From Stemphylium vesicarium (lineage: Eukaryota; Ascomycota; Dothideomycetes; Pleosporales; Pleosporaceae), in NCBI GenBank assembly GCA_004380135.1, contig QXCR01000011.1, forward strand, positions 286,753 through 350,752: a DNA stretch of 64,000 nt, read 5' to 3'. The position numbers and the translations under genes were made by a program. Below, in pieces: positions 34,924-46,330 of the stretch; the stretch's first letter is position 1, and every line of letters begins with the position of its first letter. The notes under the pieces are model-generated. The model made no database searches. It was not told the origin of the DNA and saw only the letters and a list, made by a program, of their open reading frames with translations.

Positions 34924-35895
34924 ATGGCAAGACCAGCTCAACAACAAGTCATGGCTTCACTCAAAGAGTAAGAGCGTCCTCACAAGCAAAAACAGAACGA
35001 GATACTGACTCGCCGATAGCTTTCTCAAATACAGCGCGTACTCGGACCTCACCATCACCTGCAGCGGCGACACACACACAAAGTGCACAAAGTCATCGTC
35101 TGCGAGTGGGTTGAGTTCTTCAAGCGCGCCCTCAAGTTTGGCGGGCAGGTGAGTATATCATCGGACAGTTTGAAAGTGACGGTGAACAGTGTGGCTAAGT
35201 AGATGTATGAAGCAGAACAGAGCGTTGTCAATCTTCCCGAAGACGAGCCTGCTTGCGTTAAGCTCTTGCTACAGTAACTTTACGAGGGAGAGTACGATCC
35301 GGAGCTACCGGGTTTTGCGTCTACGGCTGGTGAGACGCATACAGCGAAGCCAGAGCGTCCACAGAAGGATGCTAATGGTATTCCGTATCATTACACATTC
35401 CCTCACACGTGCAGCTCCAGAGGCAGTTCTTGCGATAAAAAGAACGTCTGCCCACACCATACGTACAGTGGCCAGTTCAGTCTCACGTCATGCGATTGCA
35501 TGTGCCTCAAATTCGTTTGCGGATTCTGCGCCTCAACCCCAGTACTCCCTTCCCTTGACGGCCCCGCAACCCAACTCCTCACCCACACCAAAATCTACGG
35601 ACTCGCCGATAATAACGACGTCGTCGGCCTCAAAGACCTCGCCGTAGAGAAATTTAGTCGCGCGTGCAAGCACTTCTACAACGACGCCGACTTCGCCATC
35701 GCAGCCCATCACGCCTTTTCCACAACTCCAGAGACCGACAAGGGACTGCGTAAAATCGTGAGCGAGACAATCAGCGCACATATGGAGTTGGTCGAGAAGC
35801 CGGAGGCCAAGGTCCTGCTGACTGAGTTCAACGGGCTTGCGTTGGGTATTCTGGAAGAGAAGATCAAGGAGCATGGGTGGGGGAAGAAGAAATGA
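34924..35895 (+). pseudogene. Second BTB/POZ-domain gene, broken by CA slippage and a stop
   Basis: Same exon layout as the BTB gene 0.5 kb upstream: 34924-34967, 35020-35148 and 35203-35895. It encodes MARPAQQQVMASLKD, YSAYSDLTITCSGD, then a frame change in the CA run at 35071-35080 (two bases too long), after which HKVHKVIVCEWVEFFKRAL is found in the shifted frame. Exon 3 reads EDEPACVKLLLQ, a TAA at 35275-35277, LYEGEYDPELPGF, a long Cys/His segment (FPHTCSSRGSSCDKK...CLKFVCGFC) and a clean C-terminus DFAIAAHHAFSTT to EKIKEHGWGKKK. The two BTB genes are tandem paralogues: they share the FPHxCG/CPHH and FxIAAHxAxSTT blocks. Confidence 0.65.
35071..35080 (+). repeat. (CA)5 run responsible for the frame change in the second BTB relic
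   Basis: Inside the BTB core between GDT and HKVHK; removing one CA unit would restore the family reading frame. This points to replication slippage. Confidence 0.5.
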
Positions 35896-36328
35896 GGGCG
35901 CTTTTGCCGCTTCGGGGTTTTTAGCCGTGGGAAATTTCCAGCGGCTGGAGGGACCAAGGCGCTTGGGTGCAGAGAAGAGGAGGTTAGTGATATCAGACTG
36001 TTTGGTTAGCGTGGCGTTACGAGGCGCATGTTCTCTTTCCCATGGACATGCTTGAGTATTGAGTATGCTAGCGCTTGACAATACGGCGGACGACATGTTA
36101 ATGATTCAACGCAAGTATGCGCAGTGTCGATCGTATAATAATGAAGAGAGAAAACACTATGTGTAATGTGCGAAATGAGTACCAAAACGCCATACAGTGC
36201 ATGCAAATGCCGTATCATGTCCGTATGTCAATCCTACTCCCACCTTCAAACAGACTCATCCCCAACAACGTATTTCCTTCGTGTATACATAAACCTCATA
36301 TACCCATCCACCCCTTCCTCGCAAAACT
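35896..36328. other. Intergenic, convergent 3' ends
   Basis: 0.43 kb between the end of the second BTB relic and the end of the cytochrome b561 gene. No gene seen. Confidence 0.5.
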
Positions 36329-37339
36329 CTACAACCTAACCTCCCCCCCCTGACTCTTAACCCCAAACTTACTCAACCGAATGCGCGGCACTACACCAAC
36401 GAGCACAAGCACACTCGCGACAATAACAGCCCAATGCTGCATATGCGCCAGGTTCAAATTATACGTCGTCCAAGTAGCTGCGCAAATCGTCGCCAATCCC
36501 AGTACGGCGATAACATAACCCGCCATCCTATGATACTTGTACACACTCTTCGCATTATCCACACTACCATACAGCTGTGGAACATAATACTGCGTGAACC
36601 CGACAACAGCCTGCAGATAGACAAGAATGTAAAAGGTAAGACCGAGACGCGCGTGTGCGGATTCAAAGTGCTCGTGGCCGGGCCCTGCTTTGTTCATCTC
36701 GATGATGATGAGGCCGGCGGTTAGGGCCGAGGCGCCGACGAGGTGGAAGAGAAAGTGGGCGACTGTGCCGGCGCGCTTTTGTTCGGGGGTATGCGTGGGT
36801 TGCAGGATGAGGGCTGCTTGGATGGCGAGGAGGAAGCCGGCCTATGTTGAAGGGTATCAATGATACGGTTGCCGTGAGGGGGATACTAGGGTAGTGTTGT
36901 GGTGGTGGCTTACGGAGTTGAGCAGCTGGAGTCAGGGCGTTGGTGGTTAGCTGGGAGGCTTCACTTGGGGTGGTGGGAGGGTGGAAAGCTGGCTTACTGG
37001 GTGCGCGGAGAAGAAGATGAGTTTGTTGGAGAAGATTGCCCCCCAGATTATTGCTGCGAGCTTTGCGGGGGGTTAGTAGGACGTTGGCGCTGTACGGGCC
37101 TGGGTTGGAGGGCTTACGATCCAGATGCCGGCTTGCGCGATGGGAGCAGTGCCTGAGGCTTTGTTAGCAACATGGCCTTCACATCTATCCTGGTGCGACA
37201 ACATACCTATCCACAGGTTGTGGTAAAGCGGCTGGCCCTGCATCTGACTGGCATCTCCTCTTCTGCCTAGGAGAGGTTCTTCTTCAGTTTGGCCGCGCGC
37301 CGCAGCGGCAGTCGAAGGGATTCCGGTCGCAGAAGCCAT
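36329..37339 (-). CDS. Cytochrome b561 / ferric reductase transmembrane-domain protein
   Basis: Five exons on the minus strand: 37207-37339, 37118-37152, 36998-37060, a 12-nt microexon 36914-36925 and 36329-36841, for 251 residues. The microexon encodes LLNS and rebuilds the family motif HPLLNSAG between the flanking exons, so it is well supported; its introns have canonical GTAAGC donors and a GCTAAC branch site. The protein has about six membrane helices (from GIWILAAIIWGAIF to HWAVIVASVLVLVGVV) and the four expected haem-ligand or near-ligand His in HPLLNS, AHFLFHL, FESAHARL and YKYHRMAGY. Cytochrome b561 proteins pass electrons across a membrane, typically from ascorbate or a similar donor; the fungal substrate and membrane are unknown. 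N-terminal 45 residues are soluble and contain a dileucine-like EEEPLLG. Confidence 0.88.
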
Positions 37340-38292
37340 TTTGGAAAGCGGAGAATGAAATGAAATAATGCGAGAAGCCCGAGATACAGGAGAAGTGAAG
37401 AAAGGCAAAGTGTCAGCCTGCGACAGCTGTCAGAGGGGTGCTTCGGACTTTAGAATGATGGAAGCTCAGGCCGGCAATGACGACAATGGACACCCCTGCA
37501 AAGATCCACCAATGAGCGCTAAGTGGATGTAACGAGGATGGAGAGTGCAGCCAATGAGGGGAAGGATGACAGACCTACGGCAAAAGTGGTGATGTTTGCA
37601 TCGTGGTTTCCGAGGGTGAGAACGCGATTCTCGACGCGCCATGCCTGTCTAGTGCGCGCATTCTGGTCTCGTGAAGCCATGCTTCGGGCTAAGATTCGAT
37701 GATGTGCATACATTCCGCATACCCACTCGCATCACGAGCTATCAGGAGCTTAGTACCGTGAAAAGGTGCCAAGTTCATATTGCTAATCCTAGGTATATCC
37801 TCTCCCGCCTCTCCAGTCCATATCGTACAAAAAGGTTGCGCTCATCCATAGCGCTGCGTTTCCGTCATAAGCTCTAGTACACACACATGTGCCATGCGCA
37901 TCCAGTGCTTGTAGCCTATTTCTGTCTTCTTCCCATTTCCATAGTGAAAAGTACCCAAATACCCATTGTCAACAAGAATGAATCGCACCCCACCGCCCTT
38001 CGCTTCCAGACATCCATACGCCGTCAAATGCCCATACACTCATGTCAAAAACATTACATCTCTCAAAGCCATCAATGCAAATTCGAGGGCAGCATTGTCG
38101 ACGCGGAAAACATGCAATGGTAATACATGTATGAATGCGTCTGTAGTAATAAGCGGACATTGACCCTGTCCAGTCCGCCAAGAAGCATGTCTCCTGCCTC
38201 TAATTGCGCCGTTCGCTGATGCAAGTAGAGCAGTACTAAGGTCCATGCCTCGATAATTTGTATGTGTGCGTGAAGGTAAAAAGTACAGCCTC
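37340..38292. other. Intergenic
   Basis: 0.95 kb: upstream region of the b561 gene and 3' flank of the histidine kinase. Short open frames only; no gene seen. Confidence 0.55.
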
Positions 38293-41200
38293 TCACTTCT
38301 TCCTCATGAGAGCTGGCTGTTTCGATGGATCCGCCGGGTCCAGGAATTTCGTCATAGCAATCGAGAGTTCTTTGAACTCCACCGGCTTCGTCACGTACGA
38401 GTTGAATCCCGCATCCACGCACTTTGCGTACACGTCACCCAGGACGTTTGCTGATAGTGCGATGATGGGATGGCGGCGGTATCCATGTTGCTTCTCCCAT
38501 TTTCTTATCTCTTTACAGGCTTGGTAGCCATCTTTGTTGGGCATGTGTAAATCGCACTGGGACGTGTTAGCGCAGCACCATCAGGCCTTGCCGTATTGCT
38601 TACAAGAACAATTGAATAGTACCCTGCCGGCTTTGAGAAAATCGCATCCGTAGCCTGGACGCCATCCAGTACTGTCTCCGTCTCGATATCAATCCTAGCG
38701 AGGAATTTTAAGATCACCTACACCCAGTCAGTACAAGCAAACATTGCGTCAAAGCATTATTCACTTACAGTTTGGTTGATCTTGTTGTCCTCTACCAGTA
38801 AAACCTTGTGGTTCTTACCACCAACTCTGCGCTTGAGCTCCTCAAACACCAGCTTCTGGCTGACCACGACCTGTTGTGCGCTATCCTGGTTGCGATCTGT
38901 ACTCGACTCACGTTGCTTCTGTGGATCGAAGATAATGGCGAATTTCGATGGTTTGAGTGGTCGATAGATGAACTCCAGTCGCCGGTCAGTGTGAAGCTGT
39001 TCGTAGTCGTACACTGGCGCTTCCTTCATGAGTTCCTTCTTCTGTGATGGATCCGATACGACGACGATTGAAGTATTGCTATAAGCCGTGGAGCCGAAGA
39101 TCTGGTCCATGATAGCGTGTACTTCGGCAGTGTCGTGTAGAACAAGCACAACATGTGTGAACAAGACGGGATTGTCGCCACCCATCATCCTTTGAGCACC
39201 AATAATGCTTGACTGCCCCGTGACTTGATGAGGGATGCCCTGGGGAAGCGTGTTCTTGATGTGCCTGATGGTGGCTTCTCTGCTGTGCTCAAGAGGGCAA
39301 ACCACGAGGATCGAGTACATGGGAGGTTGTAGCGCACTCCCTAATGGCGAAAGACTGCGGTTTGGCGAAGACGGGCGGACCGTCTGGTCAGAGTCGACAG
39401 AACTGGTCGAGTCGCCCGATGGAGGCTGCCGGTCGCTTTCAGGTCGCTTGGAAGGTAGGGCTAGATTGATGTTGGGGTCTGAAGGAGGACTGACTTCTTG
39501 CAAATAAGACGATGCAGATGATCTTTCCGATCTTAGGCTCGATTGCCCGGTAAGAGATGCGCTCGTCAAGGATTGCTCCGAGCTTCCAGATGAGAGTGAG
39601 GGTGAGTCTCGCGAACGATCAGAAGCTGTCAGACTGGGTACCGGAGACTTGGCTGATTCGCTCTTCTCCGATGACACACTCGACATGCGCTTTATTGGTG
39701 CCTGTCCAGGAGTCTGTGACTGCACGAACTTCTGTAAAGCTGATGGCTGGGGCAGATGTAATGGGACTTGAGGTGGCGCGAGCGGTGTTTCAAAGGCAGG
39801 CGTTCCAGGGGTTGAGACCAGCGGCTTGGGGAAGTCATCTGGAGTGGGAAGGCCGAATTTGATTGTGAAGAAGAATGTCGAGCCTTTGCCGGGCACACTC
39901 CGAGCATCCATTCTTCCTCCATGCAGTTCGACAAATTGCATCGAAATAGCCAATCCAAGTCCGGTACCGCCGTGCTGTCTTGTGCTACTGGCGTCGATCT
40001 GACTGAAGCGCTTGAAGAGATACTTGGCCTCAGCATCCGTAAAGCCTTGGCCTGTGTCTACCACTTCGAACCGGATCATAGTCTCGTTGTCTTTCAGCTG
40101 CCGAGATCGGTCGGGAGGCTGCAGTCTACATCGTATGAAGATCTCTCCGTGCTCGGTGAACTTGATGGCGTTACCGACTACATTGAGTAGCACTTGTCTG
40201 ATGCGGAACTTGTCACCCTTCACTTCTGCAGGTACGCCTTCGTCTACGAGGTAGTTCAGTTCCAGACCCTTCTGGATAGCAAGGCCCATGTTCAGGTCAT
40301 TGACTTCCTCGAGGAGAGACGGTAGATGTAGCCATTCCATAGATAGCTTGATCATGCCCGCTTCAACCTTGGAGAGATCGAGAATATCGTTGATGAGATT
40401 GAGCAGGCTGTCGGTACTAGCCTTGATGATGTTGACATGCTCTAGCTGTTCACTGTTGAGGACGCTATCCAGAAGGAAGTTGACCATTCCAGAGATACCG
40501 TTCAAAGGCGTTCGAATCTCATGGGACATGTTACTTAAGAACTTCGACTTGGCGTCCATTGTCTCCTTCAATGTTTGCTCGAGCAGCTTGTGATCATTGA
40601 TGTCGGTAGCCGTTCCATACCAAGTCTCTTCGTCACTGGTTTCGGCAAGCGATTTTTCCAACAGGATCCTCACTAGATGCCATCTGTAATCGCCGTCCTT
40701 GTTGCGAAGCCTCACTTCAGTGGAATAAGACGCCCGCCCATGAGCGTCTTTGACAACTCTCAATATCCCTGTGCTAGCCAATTTCGAGAGCTTGGCTTGC
40801 GGCATGTCCATCCTGTCAGTTGTCGAACCGCCAGGGCTTGTAATGGTTCTCTCAGTCTCTGAAGAAGCGTCAGAAGAACCAGAGTCTTGTTGTCCATGGT
40901 CGGCTGGGAGAGAAGTGGGGACGTTAGCAATACCGTGTTCATCCAGCTCTGGAAGTTTGCACTTGATAACATCGTCAGGATGAACGTGCTCAAGGAAGCC
41001 ATTGCCGAGGGCTTGGACTTCGCTCTGGCCGGAGAAGGAAATCCACTGCGAGTTGCAAAATGTCAGTCCCCTCCGATCCGACACAACAAATACAATCTGA
41101 GGACTGGAGTTCGCTAATGCGCGATACTTGGCTTCCGATGCAGCCGTCTCCTGCTGGCGGGCAGAGTTTTGCTCAGCAATATGTTGTTCGTGAAAGTCCA

Positions 41201-44200
41201 TATTGGTACCGATCCAGTGCACGATTTGCTGACGTTTGTTCCTGAGTGGTGCCACTCGAACATAGAACCACCGGTAGCACTGGTCAAACCGTTGAAGCCT
41301 AACCTTCTTCTGCAGCTGCTGGCCGGTTCGCAAAGACCTACTCCATTCTTCCAGATATGAAGCGCGATCTTCGGGATGGATTGAATCCCACGGGTCTTGC
41401 AGCACCTGCCGTGAAGTCTGCCCACGATATATCAGGAACTTGGAGTTGACCCAGCTGATTGCTCCAGTATTTGGTGCGGCGGTAAATATCTGGACCGGCA
41501 AAGAATCGATGATGGTCCGGAGCAGACTCTCTGAAGGTGGTGGCATTTCAGACGATTCAGTAACAGACAGTCTCCGTGAGTGTCCCTGAGATGCCTGCGC
41601 CGGTCGGCCCCCTGGGGTGGTAGCAGCAGGAAGCGACTGGAACGAGGAACTAAAGTCTGCGCCATATGAGTGCAAGAAGGAGTGACTGCGGTGGTGGGAC
41701 GCGTCTTGTGGTTGGCCACGACGTGCACTTAACGATTCATCCTTCTTATCGTTACGTGACCTGGCGATATCCTCATTGACTTGCTCTGCTACCGGATTGA
41801 CAGTCACCCGTTTGCCAGTACGCTTATCCGGCTTTCGTGCAGCTTGCTCGTTTGTGTTAGAGGCCTTGCTAGCCTGCTTCCTAGCATCGAAATAACTCTC
41901 CACGGCCTCGCTCCCTGTAAGATGGCCAGGCGTTCCACCATGTGAGTGCCTGCTAGAGAACCCGAGCGAGGACGCATCCCAACCAGGTGTTCCAGCAATC
42001 GAACCTCCAGGGCTGTGCCTAGAACGTCCAGAGTAGTCGGAAGGGCTAGTAACGCTCCCAGCCGCAGAGTTCGTGATATCTTCGAGGTCAAGATGGAGTA
42101 GATCCTCGAGACTATCGGAATCTGACGGTATACTAATGCCTCCTGCAGTACTGGTGGTGACTCGTCGTTGTCGTATTGATGCCACCTGGGCTTGAGCGTT
42201 GGTATAATGCCATGCGTTCGAAAAAGAGGTAGCCAGGTGAGGACCGAGGTGCTTGAGCGAGTTCGTCAAGTTCCGTGGGTACGGGACTATAGGCGACAGT
42301 ATAGAGAGAATAGCAATGGGCGCTTTCCGCACAAAGTCAGCTTGATTCAACGACGTCCCAATGGACTGCTCCGATTGCCTCCGTGACATTGCTGGCGTCT
42401 GAGACGGTGTAGAGGTGTCTGCTGATGCCATCGGCTGCGAAAGTGTTGGATGTACCAGCGGTATGTGTGTAACGGTACTGGCTTTGTCAACGCCAATGGC
42501 TTCGACCATGCCATATTGGGTGTAGTCTTGGGGAGAGCGAGAGGGATTGAATGTCTCTTCGTCTACATTGCCAGTAGTGAAGAAAGGGTTGGCATCGGCA
42601 TCGTTCTGGATAGCCGGCGAGGGGGCTGGTGACTGTGCCCATGGCGAGCTTGGGTATTGCTCGTATTCTTCATACCGCTGTGGCAGCCTGGGGTCATTAG
42701 CTCCAAGATTGGGCCGATTGCGAGCAGCTGTCTTTTGAGCTTCTTGCCCGGCAGCACTACCTTGGATCGCAGAAGGCTTGGTTTGTTCTAGTTTGTCTTT
42801 CACTAGGTCTTCTTTCGAGGTTGAGATAGAAGTGGAATAGTCTCGTGTTAGTGTCACTAGACGCCCTCTTTCCAGTACACGATTGACTCCGGTATTGTCT
42901 ATCAATGCATCCGGCTCATGATCGAGAGCACGAAGTACATGGTACACGGCGCTAGGCGGCGAAGGTTCTCCGACACTTGAAAACTCTGGATCACTGAAAG
43001 ACGGCCCACCTGTCGGAGTCGACTCGGCAAAAGCAGGAGAAGACACGCCATCGAAAGAGGCCTGTGAAACTTGTCTCAGTGGATGATCCGGCCTTGAACC
43101 CATGTGAGGAGCATGACTCGCGGCCCGAAGTGGACCTCGAGGCCGAGCTGGCTGGGCTGGCGACGGACTGTCTGGCGATGCACTCGGCTTCTGGCGTTCG
43201 TGGCCTGCGAAAGAATGATGTGAGAACAACTTTGGTCTCCGTTCAGGAATCACTGTAGTAGGTGGCATATCAACAGATTCGTTCTCTCGGAAACCTGGCG
43301 TCTCTGCTGATTGAAAGTGGCTCTGTTGTCCCATGGATTCTTGGTATGTTGCAGCATGTGGGCTGGCATCATGAGCGGGCGCAGTGAAACTAGTCTTCTG
43401 GCCCCAGGGCACGTTCTCAATGTCGGAGGCATCAGCTGGTACGGCTAGGGTAGCTCGTTCTGCTCCATAATGATCATGCACAATCGATGTTACAGTCGTC
43501 CACCAGGCAGCAAGACCAGGCTCAGTGCCCAGGCGCAAGACAATATCATAGAGATTAGGACTAGGGAACCGTGGGTCTTCGACGTCGGGACTTGGGTGGT
43601 GTCGGCCTCCTGGCGCAAATGGCGTGTTGGATGCGGCGGGCGTGCTGCTTTCCGAGGCAATGCGATCCTTGGGGGCTGCGTACTCTCGTGGGTATCCAGC
43701 AGACACAGTAGGCGACAGGCTGGTAAAGGGCATGTGGAAGGCGGACGCCCATCTTGGTGTGTGAGGAACAGTCGGAAATGGATATGAGGGGGTCCGGATG
43801 GGATGGGTGGCGGGCGTTGGTGGCATGCTTCCGCGGATGGTCTTTGCAGATTCAGTCGACTCGGTGGACTCGGTAAGTCCTGTAGCCAGAGGGATTGGGC
43901 TAGGTGTGGGACTGCTAAAGGCGCCCTCGAGGGTGGGTGAGATGCCGGGCATGGGCTCTTCCTTGATGGGAGATATGCGACGAGACCCCAGCGGTGGGGC
44001 ATTGGCGTTGTTAGAGGACCCCCGCAAACGCGCGCGCTGTTGCTGTTGCAGCATCCTCAACTGCAGGCCGCGCAACCTCTCGACCTCCATCTCGTCGGGC
44101 GAAGCCTTGCCCTCGGGCGCATTGTCCGCAGTCTCCCTCCCGGCATTTCCACCCTCGTGCTCGTCGCCATGCTGGCTCTCTTCCTCGCTCATGTCGGTAT

Positions 44201-44402
44201 CGGTGGCTTCATCGTCGCGGAGTTGGGCTTCTTGCTGGGTCCGGGGCGAGGGCTGCGATGTCTGGGTCTGATACGACTTGGGGTCGCTGGCTGCCAATCT
44301 CTGCAGTGGCGGGCGCACAGTGGGTGGCGGCGCGTTGGTGGTGGTGTTGGCGGTGGCGGTGTCTCTCTTGGAATTAGGAGAGGGTAGCGGGGCCTTTGTC
44401 AT
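38293..44402 (-). CDS. PAS-containing hybrid histidine kinase
   Basis: Three exons: 38769-44402, 38604-38717 and 38293-38556, for 2003 residues. Residues 1 to about 950 are Pro/Ser/Thr-rich and probably disordered, with a short coiled coil near 100-130. Two PAS/PAC modules follow (about 955-1080, LPVQIFTAAPNTGAISWVN, and 1087-1270, SPQIVFVVSDRRG), then HisKA with SHEIRTPLNG (phospho-accepting His about 1292), the ATPase domain with N box NVVGNAIKF, DTGQGF and GGTGLGLAI, a second Ser-rich linker, and a receiver with VLLVEDNKINQ, the phospho-accepting Asp1918 in CDLHMP and Lys1973 in VTKPVE. Both introns lie in the receiver. It should autophosphorylate and pass phosphate through Ypd1 to Ssk1 or Skn7. 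No membrane segment is visible, so sensing is likely cytosolic via PAS. The HHK group is not decided here. Confidence 0.92.
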
Positions 44403-46330
44403 TATTGCATTCCCCAGTCTCCCACGTGAAGCGCAAAGGGTGTCGTGATGGGGTCGGGGTAATATGGTGCATAGATGGGACGGGCAGGCTATGACGTCGC
44501 GGAGAGTGCTCCTGGCAACAATGAACGGTGAAGCGGCGTCAGCACCATGGACAACTCAACAATACGAATTAGCTATGACCGGAATCTGCTGAGGCTGTCG
44601 AGATTGCAGTCAGGCGCCGAATCCCCCCGGGGTAGCAGAGAAACGCAAGCTGGGAGTGCTTGGTGTGCGAGAATTAGAACGTAGGACGTGGGCTTCATGC
44701 CAGGATCAGGAGCAGGATGAGCCTCGCTCGCTGGTGCCAGACGACTCTTCTGGGGCCGGCCAGGCCTGCATAGACTTACAGAAGGTAGGGCAGCACACGT
44801 CCAGGCGCGTAGCACAGAAAGAGGCTTGGAATAGATCGTTGATCGCGTAGAAAGCGTGCTGGCGCCAAAAAAAAAAGCGTCTTTCTCCGGGCTCCTTACA
44901 GCATCCCGCTTGAGCGAAATTGACTGTTGGCGGACGGGCGCCCTCGCCATCATCTAATCTTGGCACCGACGTCATTCAGGGACTCGCGTAGCCCGTGACC
45001 TAGCCGCTCCTCCGGGTGCCTAAGCCGAGCCTCGAGCGCTTGAGGACGATCAAACCACGCCCAACCATCGCATCATCGCCCGCCACGGCACCGCATCCAA
45101 ACCGCCTCTGTCGCGTGCAGTCAAGTCGAGCGTCGCGCCACCTGCCTCGCGATCCACCGCTTTTGTTTTTCCTACGCCCGGTGGCAACGGCTGCATCTGG
45201 CGTGGCTGAAGGCGAGCGAGCGGGATGCCACGTTGTCCCGATTGGCCGGGCTCCCCTGCGACGCTACACGGTCGTGATTTCCCTTCATCATCGCTTCCGG
45301 TTAGCGCCACCCTCTCCCTCCTCATCACCACCAAGATGCTTGCCGCACTGCCATGGCTGCACTGAAGAGCCTCACTAGCGACGCCGCTGTCTCTATCGCG
45401 ATTGACGTGTCGAATACACTATCCCGCAAATTCGGCCGTTCTGTCAGGGCCCCGGTCCGAAATCCATCCCGCAATCGTCCATGGCACCACTAATGGCGCG
45501 ATTGTGCTGGCGAGCCCTGCCCCCTGCCTGCCATGCTGCAGTATCGCTCTAGAAACTGTAGCGGCTTCCGCGCTTCTTCTACATCTGACTCCTACACAAT
45601 GCATCTGTCACTTGTACATCGTAGGGCTGTCAGCCAAGAAAAGTGAGCTGCATCATGCGTCGGAGCTGCTACGCGAAACAAAATGACCTCGTTGATCACA
45701 CAATTTCTACTCGTCACCTGGGCCGTGGGTACCTCCCTCACGTGGGAACACCACCAGCAACCCCACCTGCCGAACACCCCCACCATGCAACTTTCGGTAC
45801 ATGGAATATGGCTACCTCGCGCCTCACCATTGCATTTCCAAAGTCATACGACATTCCGCGAGTCACTCATTCCTAGTCTCCCAAGCGCGGGAACACGAGC
45901 CGCGCCAATTGCCATTGGCCGGCATAGAGCGGGTACCTTGCATTCCCATCACCAAGATACAACTGATCTACAGATAATCATAACGTATACGCGCCACAAC
46001 CGAAACTTAATCAGATCGCTCTCGTGGGTGGGAACTGCGATGCCGCCGAGTTTGGGCTCATTAATAACCGCCGAATGCTCCTATTCTTATCTCCGCAAGG
46101 CTGCATCGTCGATGACATGACAGGTTGCGCGATTTCCAGAACGTCAAACCCGAGCGTCTCACCAAGTCCGCCGCTATCACCGTCAAACATGATCATCACG
46201 ACCAACTCTGAATAAGGCACCGATAGAGTGGGACTATACAAACACGGACAGCTTATCAACCAAACAGACTAATCACCAAATCAACGCCATCCAACTGTCG
46301 CAAAATAGGAAACACCAGCCATCTCCTCAC
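44403..46330. other. Intergenic
   Basis: 1.9 kb upstream of the histidine kinase and downstream of the thaumatin-like gene. A long leader for the kinase is likely. Candidate small frames (45352, 50 codons; 45683-46120, with a hydrophobic start) have nothing to support them. Confidence 0.55.

Noticed and set aside
24792..35895. Transposon insertion as the cause of the decayed island
   Set aside because: No terminal repeats, transposase, reverse transcriptase or integrase motifs were seen in any frame of the region.
45352..45504. 50-codon frame starting in good Kozak context (GCCATGGCT)
   Set aside because: Short, no recognisable family, no continuation through a plausible intron.
45683..46120. 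145-codon frame with a hydrophobic, signal-peptide-like start
   Set aside because: The rest is His/Ser/Arg-rich without Cys pairs, homology or splice support; too weak for a small secreted protein call.
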